A stretch of 33,296 nucleotides of DNA, taken from NCBI RefSeq assembly GCF_000429565.1, contig NZ_AUCC01000038.1:1-33296 (forward strand), read 5' to 3'. This DNA comes from Arsenophonus nasoniae DSM 15247. GTDB lineage: Bacteria > Pseudomonadota > Gammaproteobacteria > Enterobacterales > Enterobacteriaceae. Made by a program: the position numbers and the translations under genes. Below the pieces are notes generated by a model. The model did not search any database. It saw nothing but the letters and a program-made list of their open reading frames with translations, and was not told where the DNA came from. Shown here piece by piece: positions 16,499-25,892 of this stretch (the first letter of the stretch is position 1; each line of letters begins with the position of its first letter).

Positions 16499-17961
16499 TA
16501 ATTTAGATCGATATTTTTACTAGCGAACAAATAAGTAAAAATAAAACCAAATAAATAGGAAATCAGTAAGCCAGCAATATAAATAAGTATTCCGTTAAAA
16601 ATACCGGTTGTCGATGTCATCAATGGAATAGCAATTAATCCGGATGGGCCGAAAACTGAATTGAGTCCAATTGGTTGACCTAACCAGGCAACTAATCCAA
16701 TAAAAAAGCCACCAGCGGCTCCCCCTAAACAAGCGGTTATAAAAGGTTTAATGCGCGGTAGCGTCACACCATAGATTAAAGGCTCAGCAATACCTAATAT
16801 ACCTGGGATTATTGCCCCACGTATCTGATTACGTAAGCTAGAATCTTTAGCTGATTTGATATAGAGCGCAAATGCTGCACCAATCTGACCGCCGCCAGCC
16901 ATAGCCAGGATTGGGAAAAGAGGATTGAAACCTTGTGTCTCCATTAATGCGAAATAAACCGGTATAAAACCTTGATGAACGCCAAAAACAACCGCGATCA
17001 AAAATAGACCAGCTAATATAGCAGTACCAAATGGATTGCCATTTAAGTGTATAAATAACCAGGACATACCAGTAAACAAATAACTGCCAATTGGCATAAT
17101 AATGGTATAGGTAATGGCGCCAACAATAAGTAATGTGATTGCTGAAGTCAGTATCATATCTAAGTTGGCAGGAATGATTTTCCTGATTTGTTGTTCAACC
17201 CAGGCACCACAGATACAAGCGAGTAAAATACCAATAATGTTACCCCGAGGATCAATGGTATAATTGAAAAAGGTACTCATATTGGAGAAAAAGCCTGTTG
17301 TTGCGTGTGGATCGTAGCCTAGAATAAAAAGTGACGCAATAATGGCACCATTAACACCTGAACCGCCGAAAACTTTTTGCGTATTGTAACCAATTAGGAT
17401 CCCTAGAAAAGCATAAAGCCCTTTGCTAAAGACAGACATATAGAGTATTAAGTGAACAAGAAAAGTCTGTTGTGCTGCTTCAGTTGGCAGACCCGCTGGA
17501 TAGTATACTTGTTTGGCCAATGTTGCGAAGCCAAGTAATAAACCAACAGCAATGAAACCCGGTATCAGTGGGGTAAAGATGGTGGCAAAAGTGGATAAAA
17601 ATTTATGAACGACACTAGTTTGTTTAGTTTTTAATTGTTTTTTGTTGTCGGCAGCAATTTTTTGCAAATCATTGCGAGTGGGTAATATTGTTTCTGTCTC
17701 AGTGCTGTTTGCTAATAATTGTTTCATCATATTATTAGCTGTTTGCGCATTACCTGGACCTAATACAATTTGTAGTTGTTTATCACTTTCAATAATTCCT
17801 AATACGCCAGGAATTTGTTTGAGGCGATTTTTATCAACTAATTGTATGTCATGCAACGTTATGCGTAAGCGTGTCATACAGTTGCCGTATTGAATAATAT
17901 TTTTAGCACCGCCAATAGTTATCAGTATTTCTTTTAGCATTTCATTAGTTATTTTTGCCAT
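16498..17961 (-). CDS. murP: PTS N-acetylmuramic acid-specific EIIBC component
   Basis: MurP imports and phosphorylates MurNAc, giving MurNAc-6-phosphate for MurQ. The N-terminal EIIB domain (1-85) has the phosphorylated Cys28 in [12 protein letters not shown]. The EIIC domain (about 110-487) has many membrane segments with the glucose-superfamily blocks [31 protein letters not shown] and [17 protein letters not shown]. At 487 residues it compares with 474 in E. coli. No EIIA domain is fused, as usual for this family, which borrows the glucose EIIA. It lies 21 bp after murQ with SD AAGGAAAA. The related sucrose and trehalose EIIBCs are less likely because of the murQ partner. Confidence 0.93.
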   Translation of the reverse strand: MAKITNEMLKEILITIGGAKNIIQYGNCMTRLRITLHDIQLVDKNRLKQIPGVLGIIESDKQLQIVLGPGNAQTANNMMKQLLANSTETETILPTRNDLQKIAADNKKQLKTKQTSVVHKFLSTFATIFTPLIPGFIAVGLLLGFATLAKQVYYPAGLPTEAAQQTFLVHLILYMSVFSKGLYAFLGILIGYNTQKVFGGSGVNGAIIASLFILGYDPHATTGFFSNMSTFFNYTIDPRGNIIGILLACICGAWVEQQIRKIIPANLDMILTSAITLLIVGAITYTIIMPIGSYLFTGMSWLFIHLNGNPFGTAILAGLFLIAVVFGVHQGFIPVYFALMETQGFNPLFPILAMAGGGQIGAAFALYIKSAKDSSLRNQIRGAIIPGILGIAEPLIYGVTLPRIKPFITACLGGAAGGFFIGLVAWLGQPIGLNSVFGPSGLIAIPLMTSTTGIFNGILIYIAGLLISYLFGFIFTYLFASKNIDLN

Positions 17962-17982
17962 GGTACTTTTCCTTTAAAACGA

Positions 17983-18897
17983 TTATTGATGGCCAGTATG
18001 CTGTTTTAAGGCGGCACGAATAAAACCATGATTATCAGCTAGTGTTTGTTTAGCTTGTTGGGCATTAAAGCCGGTAAGGATCATAACGATAGCGGTTTTA
18101 CAATGATTATTACATTCAATAAGAGCATGTTCTGCTGTTGCTCGGTCACACTCCGTTGCAGCCATGACAATCTGTTTTTGTCGTTCAATAAGTTTAGCAT
18201 TGGTTGCTTCTACATCTACCATTAGGTTACCGTATACTTTTCCAATCCGTATCATGGCACCTGTAGTGATCATATTAAGAACTAGCTTTTGCGCTGTACC
18301 GGCTTTCATTCGTGAAGAGCCAGTAATCACTTCTGGTCCGACAATTGGTGTTATTGCAATATCTGCTATGTTGACCATTTCACTGTTGGGGTTACAACTA
18401 ATACAAGCAACGGTTGCTCCTGTCGTTTTAGCATAGTTCATTGCACCTAGCACATAGGGTGTGCGGCCACTTGCAGCGATGCCAACTAAAACATCTTTTT
18501 GATTGAAATTAAAAGCTTTAAGATCATCAGCACCAAGCTGTGGATTATCTTCAGCATTTTCTACCGCTTGAAGAATCGCCAGGTGTCCACCTGCGATTAG
18601 GCCGACTACCATGTCACGAGGGGTGCCATAGGTTGGTGGACACTCACTTGCATCTAAAATGCCTAAACGGCCTGAAGTGCCAGCACCACTGTAAAACAGT
18701 CTACCACTATGCTGAAAAGCATAGGCAACTTTGTCAATAACAAGCGCAATTTCAGTGAGCGTTTGTTCAACAGCAATCGGCACTTTCTTATCTTCCTGGT
18801 TAATGATTTTTAATATATCTAAGGTTGATAATGTATCAATGTTATTGCTAATAGGGTTACGACTTTCTGTTACCATTTTGTTTAGATCTAATGTCAT
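17983..18897 (-). CDS. murQ: N-acetylmuramic acid 6-phosphate etherase
   Basis: MurQ cleaves the lactyl ether of MurNAc-6-P to GlcNAc-6-P and D-lactate, a step of peptidoglycan recycling. The SIS fold is plain: [20 protein letters not shown] with catalytic Glu85, GLIAGG, the second catalytic Glu region [36 protein letters not shown] and the C-terminal helical [10 protein letters not shown] start at ATG 18897 ([11 protein letters not shown], 304 residues), which has SD AGGAAAC; the longer frame would need a TTG at 18918 that E. coli MurQ (298) does not support. It is first in the murQP unit, with a CRP site upstream at 18955-18970 and a divergent MurR-like gene. Confidence 0.95.
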   Translation of the reverse strand: MTLDLNKMVTESRNPISNNIDTLSTLDILKIINQEDKKVPIAVEQTLTEIALVIDKVAYAFQHSGRLFYSGAGTSGRLGILDASECPPTYGTPRDMVVGLIAGGHLAILQAVENAEDNPQLGADDLKAFNFNQKDVLVGIAASGRTPYVLGAMNYAKTTGATVACISCNPNSEMVNIADIAITPIVGPEVITGSSRMKAGTAQKLVLNMITTGAMIRIGKVYGNLMVDVEATNAKLIERQKQIVMAATECDRATAEHALIECNNHCKTAIVMILTGFNAQQAKQTLADNHGFIRAALKQHTGHQ

Positions 18898-18927
18898 TTG
18901 ATGTTTCCTATATGCCAATTTTAAGAA

Positions 18928-18970
18928 ATATTAAGGAATTATTTATTCTTTATATGTGTTATTGATCACA
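18928..18970 (-). promoter_or_regulatory. Predicted class II CRP-dependent promoter of murQP
   Basis: TGTGT-N6-TCACA at 18955-18970 matches nine of ten consensus CRP positions. On the minus strand, TAATAT at 18933-18928 could be the -10, which would place the CRP centre near -41.5. E. coli murQP is likewise CRP-cAMP dependent and repressed by MurR. Confidence 0.65.
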
Positions 18971-19133
18971 AAGCGATCTATTCTTATTTAATGGTAATAA
19001 GGGAATAAGAGAAAAATGAAAATAATATTTTGCTAGCTAATTTATTGTTTAAACAGCCATTAATTGATTAGAATAATGAATAATAAAATAGGAATAATTT
19101 ATCATAATTATTTTAATCGGTGATCCTGATATT

Positions 19134-20018
19134 ATGAATAATCTTAAGTATAGCATGGCGATATTGAGTAAAATTTCATGGTTGTTACCTCAGTTAGCGT
19201 TAAATCAGCAGAAAATCGCAACCTTTATTCTTGAACAACCACAAACGGTATTACTACTTTCATCACAACAAATCGCTGAACAAATAGGTGTCAGTCAATC
19301 CGCTATTGTTAAATTTAGTCAGAAAGTTGGTGTCAAGGGATTCCCGGCTTTAAAGCTGGCTATTAGTGAAGAGTTAGGGCGTAAGCAAGTACTCACTGAG
19401 CGATCACATAACGTTATTCATAATCAGATAGCTAGCAATGATAGTTTGATGGTTATTGCACAGAAACTGGCACAAGAAAAAATTGATTCTGTCATGGAAA
19501 CAACACGACAAATTAATTATCCGATTTTTAATAAAGTTGCTACATTGGTTAATAATGCACAAAGAGTACAGATTGTTGGCATTGGTGGGTCAGGCTTAGT
19601 AGCCAAAGATCTCTATTATAAATTGCAAAAAATAGGTATTACTACGCTAGTTGATTTAGATCACCATGTTCAGATAACGACAGCGCTAACCCTTACTGCA
19701 AAAGATATTCAGATTGCTATTTCATTTAGTGGGAAGCGAAAAAATATTTGTGAGGCAGCAGCAATTGCTAAGCAGCATGGAGCTAAGGTGATTGCTATTG
19801 TTGGTAATAAACAACAAAAACCATTAGTGAAATTAGCTGATTATGTATTGGAAAGTGTTGCAGGTGAAAATGAATGGCGTAGTTCATCAATTTCTTCTCG
19901 TGCTGCACAAAATACGCTGACCGATTTATTATTCCTAGCGCTATTACAAAAAAGGGAGGAAAAAGCCCGATCGTTAATCATAAATGCCCGTTTAATGATC
20001 AATAAATTAGATGAGTAG
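19134..20018 (+). CDS. murR: MurR-like transcriptional regulator (RpiR family)
   Basis: The N-terminal HTH_6 domain (about 12-90) contains LALNQQKIATFILEQP and the recognition region SSQQIAEQIGVSQSAIVKFS; the C-terminal SIS domain (about 130-270) contains VQIVGIGGSGLVAKDLYYKL, HVQITTALTL and IAISFSGKRKNI. The end, GENEWRSSSISSRAAQNTLTDLLF, is nearly that of E. coli MurR. In E. coli MurR represses murQP and is relieved by MurNAc-6-P. The divergent position next to murQ, 236 bp away, supports the same role. The ATG at 19134 has no clear SD; ATG 19155 is an alternative. 294 residues, against 285 in E. coli. Confidence 0.88.
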   Translation: MNNLKYSMAILSKISWLLPQLALNQQKIATFILEQPQTVLLLSSQQIAEQIGVSQSAIVKFSQKVGVKGFPALKLAISEELGRKQVLTERSHNVIHNQIASNDSLMVIAQKLAQEKIDSVMETTRQINYPIFNKVATLVNNAQRVQIVGIGGSGLVAKDLYYKLQKIGITTLVDLDHHVQITTALTLTAKDIQIAISFSGKRKNICEAAAIAKQHGAKVIAIVGNKQQKPLVKLADYVLESVAGENEWRSSSISSRAAQNTLTDLLFLALLQKREEKARSLIINARLMINKLDE

Positions 20019-20099
20019 TGACTGATGGCACTAACCTCATTCAAGTTTCTCTTAATCATACTTTATTGATTATATAAAAAAGAGCAGCGTTGAATTGAG

Positions 20100-22034
20100 T
20101 TATGCCTGATATTCGAACTCTTTTATCATATTTTCCAGTGTTTCTTGCCGTGCTAGCCACTCGGTTTCGACTTCCTCTAATGTTAATTTTGTTTCAGTTT
20201 GCTGTCTGAGGTAATTGCTAAGCTCAGATTTACGATTATGGTTATAAATATCACTGTCAGCCAGTTTTTGTTCAATTTGAACTAATTGATTAGATAAACT
20301 TGTTACCTTTTGTTCTAACATTGATAACTGTTTTCTGATTGGTTGCGTGCGTTGGCGGAATTCTGCTTCACGTCGTTTTTGTTCTTTACGATCTTGGGCA
20401 GTTAAGTTACCTGATAGCATCTTATCTTGTAACTGTTCCTGACGAATTTGTTGGTGCTGTTGTTTATTCTGGTCTATTAACCATTTTTGATAATCCGCCA
20501 GATCACCGTCAAAAGGTTCAACCTGACCTTGATGAATGCGGTAAAACTCATCGGTTGTTGAGCGTAGTAAATGGCGATCATGAGACACAACAATTAAGGC
20601 ACCATCAAATGCAATCAATGCTTCTGTTAATGCCTGTCGCATATCCAAATCTAAATGGTTAGTTGGTTCATCAAGTAGCAGAAGATTGGGCCGCTGCCAG
20701 ACAATCAAGGCTAATACTAATCTTGCTTTTTCCCCGCCGGAAAAATGTATACAAGGCTCATTTACCTTGTCGCCTTTAAAGCCAAAGCCACCAAGATAGT
20801 CGCGCATATATTGTTCAGTTTCTTGCACAGCAAGGCGACTAAGGTGTTGTAAAGGCGATTCATCTATGCGCAAATAATCTAATTGATGTTGCGCAAAATA
20901 CCCGAGCTTAATGCCTTTAGCTAAGGAAATTTCCCCCTGTTGAGGTAATAGATCACCAGAAAGTAACTTGATTAAAGTTGATTTACCCGCCCCGTTACGG
21001 CCGAGTAAACCAATTCTTGAGCCAGGAACCAGATTAAGTTTAATCGATTTTAAGATCACTTTGTTGCCATAACCAGCGCTAACTTTTTCCATTTTAAGCA
21101 AAGGATTAGGCAAACAATCGGGTGCTCGAAACGAAAAATGAAATGGATTATCAACATGAGCAGGGGCAACTAACTCCATACGCTCTAGCATTTTAATCCG
21201 GCTTTGTGCTTGTTTAGCTTTTGACGCTTTATAACGAAAGCGATCAATATATTTTTTTAAGTGAGTCACTTTTTCCTGTTGATTGTCGTAAAGCGCTTGT
21301 TGTTGCGCTAATTTAGTCGCTCTTTGTTGCTCAAAGGAAGTATAATTACCCGTATATTCAAATAAATTTTCTTGCTCGATATGCAGCACTTTCTCAATGA
21401 TAGGATCGAGAAAATCTCTATCGTGGGAAATCAGAATTAACGTACCGGGATAATTTTTAAGCCATTTTTCTAACCAAATAACCGCATCTAAATCTAAATG
21501 GTTAGTTGGTTCATCCAGTAACAAAAGATCAGAACGGCAAATTAACGCTTGCGCTAGATTTAGTCGCATCCGCCATCCGCCGGAAAAGGCACTAACAGGT
21601 TCTTCTATTTGTAATTGGGAAAAACCTAAACCGTGTAATAAACTAGCGGCACGAGCATGAATGGTCCAGGCATTGATCGCATCCAATTGACCATGTATTA
21701 ATGCAATAGCATGACCATCATTTTCATCATTTGCTTGTTGCAATCGTTTTTCTAGTTTGCGGTATTCATAATCGCCATCAATGACATATTCAATGGCAGA
21801 TTTTTTTAGGGCAGGTGTTTCTTGATTTACCCAAGCGAGAGCCCAAGTTGCTGGAAAAGTAATGCTTCCTGCTTCAGGTTGCATTTCACCTTTGATTGCA
21901 GAAAATAAAGTCGATTTTCCACAGCCGTTTTTGCCAATTAAACCTACTTTTTGGCCTGGTGTGATGGAAGCTGTTGCATTATTTAATAAAACCCGAATAC
22001 CGCAGCGTATTTGTAGTGAAGAAAATACAATCAT
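20100..22034 (-). CDS. yheS: ABC-F family ATPase YheS
   Basis: This is a soluble ABC-F protein with two ATPase cassettes and no membrane domain; family members act on the ribosome, and the precise job of YheS is not settled. ABC1 (about 1-245) has Walker A GKNGCGKST, signature FSGGWRMRL and LLLLDEPTNHLD. The linker (about 245-315) is Lys/Gln-rich and helical, ending in KASKAKQAQSRIKMLERME. ABC2 (about 315-530) has GRNGAGKST, FSGGEKARL and a second LLLLDEPTNHLD. A charged coiled coil (about 540-635) closes the protein. 644 residues, compared with 637 in E. coli. It is transcribed alone, divergent from kefG. Confidence 0.96.
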   Translation of the reverse strand: MIVFSSLQIRCGIRVLLNNATASITPGQKVGLIGKNGCGKSTLFSAIKGEMQPEAGSITFPATWALAWVNQETPALKKSAIEYVIDGDYEYRKLEKRLQQANDENDGHAIALIHGQLDAINAWTIHARAASLLHGLGFSQLQIEEPVSAFSGGWRMRLNLAQALICRSDLLLLDEPTNHLDLDAVIWLEKWLKNYPGTLILISHDRDFLDPIIEKVLHIEQENLFEYTGNYTSFEQQRATKLAQQQALYDNQQEKVTHLKKYIDRFRYKASKAKQAQSRIKMLERMELVAPAHVDNPFHFSFRAPDCLPNPLLKMEKVSAGYGNKVILKSIKLNLVPGSRIGLLGRNGAGKSTLIKLLSGDLLPQQGEISLAKGIKLGYFAQHQLDYLRIDESPLQHLSRLAVQETEQYMRDYLGGFGFKGDKVNEPCIHFSGGEKARLVLALIVWQRPNLLLLDEPTNHLDLDMRQALTEALIAFDGALIVVSHDRHLLRSTTDEFYRIHQGQVEPFDGDLADYQKWLIDQNKQQHQQIRQEQLQDKMLSGNLTAQDRKEQKRREAEFRQRTQPIRKQLSMLEQKVTSLSNQLVQIEQKLADSDIYNHNRKSELSNYLRQQTETKLTLEEVETEWLARQETLENMIKEFEYQA

Positions 22035-22150
22035 ATAAACCGTATCTTGATAATATATTAAATCATTTATAATTTTAAAGAATATAAATGGCCTTTGGTG
22101 TGTATATTAACTAAAAATTGTGCTTCTGGCACGCTTTTGAGGAGCTAATT

Positions 22151-22699
22151 ATGTCGCTACCACCCAAGATTCTCATTATCTATGCACATCCTGAACCTAC
22201 TGAATCTGTGGCGAATAAAATGCTCATTGAATATGTGCAGGATTTAGACAATGTGGTAATACATGATTTATATGGCACTTATCCAGACTACTTTATTAAT
22301 GCAAATTATGAACGAAATTTACTTTGTCAGCACGAAATTATCATTTTTCAGCATCCGCTTTATACCTATAGTTGTCCCTCTCTTTTGAAAGAGTGGTTTG
22401 ATAGAGTATTAACGCGAAATTTTGTTTGTGAGCAAAGTAAACAATTGAAAGGGAAATATTGGCGCTCAGTTATTACCACTGGAGAGCCCCAGGAAGCTTA
22501 TCAATATGGTGGTTATAACCGTTTTCCATTAACTGAATTGCTACGTCCTTTTGAACTTATTGCTTTAATGTGTGAAATGCAGTGGTTATCGCCAGTAATT
22601 ATTTATATGGCAAGAAGACAGTCTCTTGAAGATATGCAGGAGTGTGCCAAAGCCTATCGTGATTGGCTAAAATCACCCTTAGAGCATGGAGGTTTATAA
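22151..22699 (+). CDS. kefG: KefG, ancillary quinone reductase-like subunit of KefB
   Basis: KefG is a flavodoxin-fold protein required for full activity of the glutathione-gated K+ efflux system KefB. It has [20 protein letters not shown] at the N-terminus, [14 protein letters not shown], and the FMN-fold block [24 protein letters not shown]; also [18 protein letters not shown]. The ATG at 22151 has a textbook SD (GAGGAG, 22139-22144) and gives 182 residues against 184 in E. coli; the upstream ATG at 22118 in the same frame is rejected. kefB follows after 2 bases, so the pair is translationally coupled. Confidence 0.95.
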   Translation: MSLPPKILIIYAHPEPTESVANKMLIEYVQDLDNVVIHDLYGTYPDYFINANYERNLLCQHEIIIFQHPLYTYSCPSLLKEWFDRVLTRNFVCEQSKQLKGKYWRSVITTGEPQEAYQYGGYNRFPLTELLRPFELIALMCEMQWLSPVIIYMARRQSLEDMQECAKAYRDWLKSPLEHGGL

Positions 22700-22701
22700 T
22701 T

Positions 22702-24447
22702 GTGGAAGAATTTAGTTTATTCCGTTCTATTATGATATTCCTGCTCGCGGGTGTCATTATGGTTCCTATTGCTCAAAAAATTCGTCTAGGGGCGGTATTA
22801 GGATATCTATTAACGGGTATTGTCATTGGGCCATTTGTACTCGGTTTTATAAGAAATGTTGATGAAATTATGCATTTCGCTGAACTTGGTGTCGTTTTTT
22901 TGATGTTTTTAATTGGCCTGGAGCTTAATCCAACTAAATTATGGACATTAAGGCGTTCAATTTTTGTTATTGGCACTGCTCAAGTGATCATAACAGCAGC
23001 ATTAATTACTGGTTTGCTTATTATTATTCATTTTTCTTGGCAAGCCGCAGTTGTAGGTGGGCTGGGCCTAGCCATGTCATCAACAGCAATTGCCTTACAG
23101 ATTATGCATGAAAGGAACATGAATAATACCGAAAGTGGGCGGTTAGGTTTTTCTGTTTTACTTTTTCAAGATATGGCAGTGATCCCTATATTGGCACTTA
23201 TTCCATTTCTTGCCAGTGGAACAGCAGATAACGATTGGTATCAAATTGGGTTGAAAGTGGTTGCCTTTGTTGGTTTGTGGATTGGAGGGCGCTATTTATT
23301 ACGGCCATTATTTCATTTGGTTGCTAAGTCCGGTATTCATGAAATATTTACTGCCGCTTCTTTACTTGTCGTATTAGGGGCGGCATTTTTTATGGAAAAA
23401 CTGGGTTTTTCTATGGCGCTGGGCACATTTATGGCTGGTGTATTACTGGCTGATACAGAATTTCGTCATGAGTTAGAGATCGCCATAGAGCCTTTTAAAG
23501 GATTACTGTTAGGTTTATTTTTTATTTCTGTTGGCATGTCACTTAATTTAGCGATCCTTTGGTCACATTTATTAGAAATAGTTGTCGGTGTTGTGATCTT
23601 GGTAATATTAAAATTTGCTATTCTCTATATTTTAGGTTGGTTAGTGCAGGTACGTCGCTCTTCACGTCTACTTTTTGCTGGGGTGTTGAGTCAGGCCGGT
23701 GAATTTGCATTTATTATCTTTTCTACGGCGATTAATGTCAAAGTAATGAATAATGAACAGATGTCATTGCTATTAGTTATTGTTACATTATCTATGATGA
23801 CAACGCCACCATTAATGCAGCTAATCAGCAAATTACTAACTCACTGGTATAATGTGCGTAATGAGCCGATTGAAAAACCTTTTGTTGAGGATACCGATCC
23901 GCAAGTTATTTTGGTAGGGTTTGGGCGCGTTGGTCAAGTTGTTGGTCGTTTATTAATGGCCAATAAAATTCGTATTACGGTATTAGAACAAAATGTTAGT
24001 GCAATTCATACGATGCGACGCTATGGCTATAAAGTTTATTATGGTGATGCGCAAGATTTGCAATTATTGCGATCGGCGGGTGCGGCAAAAGCCAGTGTGA
24101 TTGTTATTACCAGCGATAACCCAGAAGAAGTGCTGGGGATCGTTCATTTATGTCAGGCTAATTTTCCTAATCTTCATATTATAGCCAGAGCACGAGGGCG
24201 TTTTGAAGCGCATCAATTACGAGAAAATGGGGTGACAGATTTTTGCCGAGAGACGTTTGTCAGTGCTCTTGAGATGGGTGAAAGGACATTGATAAATCTA
24301 GGTATACATCCTCATCAGGCTCATCGAGCAAAACAGCATTTTCGTCGACTAGATGTTAAAATATTTAAAGAAAACTCCCCCAAAGCGGGTGAGGGAGAAA
24401 TTGGTCAAGCGACTCGAATCAAAGAGGCGCGTAGAGAGCTTGAATAA
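22702..24447 (+). CDS. kefB: Glutathione-regulated K+ efflux transporter KefB (tail cut by TAA)
   Basis: KefB is a K+/H+ antiporter of the CPA2 family that protects against electrophiles. About 12 membrane segments (1-385) hold [31 protein letters not shown] and [12 protein letters not shown]; the cytoplasmic KTN domain starts at [20 protein letters not shown]. The true start is GTG 22702, with SD GGAGG at 22688-22692. The frame ends after REARRELE (581 residues; E. coli 601). The next in-frame codons, 24448-24498, still read LFEIEITQER...SWD, resembling E. coli EIFQREMQQER...WDEF, so TAA 24445 replaces a codon of the ancestral tail. The transport and KTN domains are untouched and function is probably retained. 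Confidence 0.93.
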   Translation: MEEFSLFRSIMIFLLAGVIMVPIAQKIRLGAVLGYLLTGIVIGPFVLGFIRNVDEIMHFAELGVVFLMFLIGLELNPTKLWTLRRSIFVIGTAQVIITAALITGLLIIIHFSWQAAVVGGLGLAMSSTAIALQIMHERNMNNTESGRLGFSVLLFQDMAVIPILALIPFLASGTADNDWYQIGLKVVAFVGLWIGGRYLLRPLFHLVAKSGIHEIFTAASLLVVLGAAFFMEKLGFSMALGTFMAGVLLADTEFRHELEIAIEPFKGLLLGLFFISVGMSLNLAILWSHLLEIVVGVVILVILKFAILYILGWLVQVRRSSRLLFAGVLSQAGEFAFIIFSTAINVKVMNNEQMSLLLVIVTLSMMTTPPLMQLISKLLTHWYNVRNEPIEKPFVEDTDPQVILVGFGRVGQVVGRLLMANKIRITVLEQNVSAIHTMRRYGYKVYYGDAQDLQLLRSAGAAKASVIVITSDNPEEVLGIVHLCQANFPNLHIIARARGRFEAHQLRENGVTDFCRETFVSALEMGERTLINLGIHPHQAHRAKQHFRRLDVKIFKENSPKAGEGEIGQATRIKEARRELE

Positions 24448-24501
24448 TTGTTTGAAATAGAAATAACGCAAGAGCGGGGTCAACCCAAAAGTTGGGATTA
24501 A
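24445..24501 (+). other. In-frame remnant of the kefB C-terminal tail after the stop
   Basis: After TAA at 24445-24447 the same frame continues for 17 codons to TAA at 24499-24501. The reading LFEIEITQERGQPKSWD aligns with the last residues of E. coli KefB without a gap up to QER. This is either a recently acquired nonsense mutation or, less likely, a readthrough extension. Confidence 0.6.
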
Positions 24502-24527
24502 CATAAGATTAATTAGTGAGATAGTGG

Positions 24528-24728
24528 ATGTCTGTAATACGTAAAAGATTTATTGCTGGCGCTGTTTGTCCTCAGTGCCAATCTCAAGATACGCTGATGC
24601 TTTGGCAAAAAAATGCATTTGATTACGTTGAATGTAAAAAGTGTCATTATAAACAATCTCAAACGGTAGATGGCATGGATAGTCATAGCAAAGATAAAAA
24701 TCTGCGAATAGATATTCTTACTTTGTAA
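24528..24728 (+). CDS. yheV: YheV, zinc-ribbon protein (DUF2387)
   Basis: The 66-residue protein begins SVIRKRFIAGAVCPQCQSQD, like E. coli YheV. Two CxxC pairs (Cys14/17 and Cys36/39, the latter in VECKKCHYKQ) make a zinc ribbon. The C-terminal part is less conserved. Function unknown. It lies 80 bases downstream of the kefB stop in the kefGB-yheV order of E. coli, with GTGAG as a weak SD. Confidence 0.93.
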   Translation: MSVIRKRFIAGAVCPQCQSQDTLMLWQKNAFDYVECKKCHYKQSQTVDGMDSHSKDKNLRIDILTL

Positions 24729-24761
24729 TAAAAATAACGTTTTTTATAAGTTTCAATACAG

Positions 24762-24782
24762 TTGTACTTTTTTTTTGTACAA
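24762..24782 (+). other. Hairpin with T9 loop between yheV and slyD
   Basis: TTGTAC (24762-24767) and GTACAA (24777-24782) pair across a loop of nine T residues. This could be part of the slyD promoter/leader or a weak end signal for yheV; no -10 at the right distance makes a clear promoter. Confidence 0.3.
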
Positions 24783-24820
24783 TCGGAAAAATTTTTATCC
24801 ACGGCGTTGTAGGAGATGTA

Positions 24821-25375
24821 ATGAAAAAAATAGCGAAAGATTTAGTGGTGAGCCTGGCTTATCAAGTGAGAACAGAAGATGATGTATTAGTTGATGAGTC
24901 ATTGGCCAGTGCGCCACTTGATTATTTGCATGGTCGTGGTTCTTTGATTTCAGGTTTAGAAAAGGCACTTGAAGGACGCAGTGTTGGTGAACAGTTCGAT
25001 ATTGAGATCCAAGCTGATGACGCTTATGGTCAATATGATGATAATTTAGTTCAGCGTGTACCAAAAGATGTTTTTGTGGGTGTCGATGAGTTACAAGTGG
25101 GTATGCGTTTTTTAGCTGATACCGATATGGGATCAGTACCCGTAGAAATTACGGGTATTGAAGGTGATGAGGTTATCGTGGATGGTAATCACATGTTAGC
25201 TGGGCAGAATTTAAAATTTAATGTTGAAATTATCGCCATCCGAGAAGCAACTGAGGAAGAATTAGCACATGGGCATGTCCATAGTGAAGATGGACATGAG
25301 GGTGGTTGTTGTAATGGTGAACATCATGGTGAGAAAGAGTGTTCTCATGGGGATGGTGGTTGTGGTTGTCATTAA
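24821..25375 (+). CDS. slyD: FKBP-type peptidyl-prolyl isomerase SlyD
   Basis: SlyD is a cytoplasmic prolyl isomerase, chaperone and nickel-binding protein that helps hydrogenase maturation. The FKBP core is split by the insert-in-flap chaperone domain: LVVSLAYQVRTEDD, LDYLHGRGSLISGLEKALEG, then the insert with AYGQYDDNLVQRVPKDVF, then VDGNHMLAGQNLKFNVEI. The tail (about 150-184) is rich in His and Cys and ends GDGGCGCH, the metal-binding region; it is somewhat shorter than in E. coli (196 residues). SD TAGGAG is 6 bases before the ATG. Closed by the terminator at 25407-25436 shared with slyX. Confidence 0.97.
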   Translation: MKKIAKDLVVSLAYQVRTEDDVLVDESLASAPLDYLHGRGSLISGLEKALEGRSVGEQFDIEIQADDAYGQYDDNLVQRVPKDVFVGVDELQVGMRFLADTDMGSVPVEITGIEGDEVIVDGNHMLAGQNLKFNVEIIAIREATEEELAHGHVHSEDGHEGGCCNGEHHGEKECSHGDGGCGCH

Positions 25376-25406
25376 GTTGACATAATAATCCCGTAGATTG
25401 AAATAG

Positions 25407-25436
25407 ATCAGCGAGAAAATAAGCTCGCTGATTTTC
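25407..25436. terminator. Terminator between convergent slyD and slyX
   Basis: A perfect 9-bp GC-containing stem (ATCAGCGAG at 25407-25415, CTCGCTGAT at 25424-25432) has an 8-base loop and a short T run. It lies between the two convergent genes. Confidence 0.75.
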
Positions 25437-25443
25437 TGACTGA

Positions 25444-25665
25444 TTAATAGTGTGGTGGTGGAGTTTCTTCAGTAATTGGCGCTAACGGTGATGATTGTGT
25501 GGCTTTCAATCGTTCAGTCACCAGTTGCATATGTTCTTTTAACTTAACCATTTCAAGTTGTTGTTCGACAACCACTTGATTAAGTGCTTCAATGGTGATC
25601 TCTTGAAAAGATAATTTACTTTCCAAATCTTCTAGTCTTTCTTCATATTTTTTAAGTAAATCCAT
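25444..25665 (-). CDS. slyX: SlyX, small coiled-coil protein
   Basis: The 73-residue protein matches E. coli SlyX (72). It has a heptad-rich coiled coil, [20 protein letters not shown], followed by [19 protein letters not shown], and the invariant end EETPPPHY. Function is unknown despite the early slyD-linked lysis name. A very good SD (GGAGG) precedes the ATG. It is convergent with slyD and divergent from fkpA, as in E. coli. Confidence 0.95.
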   Translation of the reverse strand: MDLLKKYEERLEDLESKLSFQEITIEALNQVVVEQQLEMVKLKEHMQLVTERLKATQSSPLAPITEETPPPHY

Positions 25666-25892
25666 TTGAACCTCCTGTCGGGAGTGAAATACATAGATTG
25701 GATATTCGTTATAATGCCTATAGATAAAGCCTTAGAGAAGTTTTTTCTATAATGATTTACCATGTAACTACTTTTTATTGGCGTGGTTTAACTATATTTA
25801 ATCCCCTAACTTATTGTATTATCTCGCAGTTGATTAGCTAACACACTTTACTATGACTTGATTGAAATAAATAAAATTAATTGGAGAACTGA

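Noticed and set aside
20339-20662. 107-residue open frame antisense to yheS
   Set aside because: It overlaps the second ATPase cassette of YheS on the other strand; no homology is recognisable.
24484-24496. Terminator after kefB (CCCAA/TTGGG)
   Set aside because: The stem is only 5 bp, lies within the relic kefB tail and has no T run.
25700-25892. Sigma-E promoter for fkpA
   Set aside because: E. coli fkpA has one, but I found no GAACTT-like -35 with a TCTGA-like -10 in this gap.
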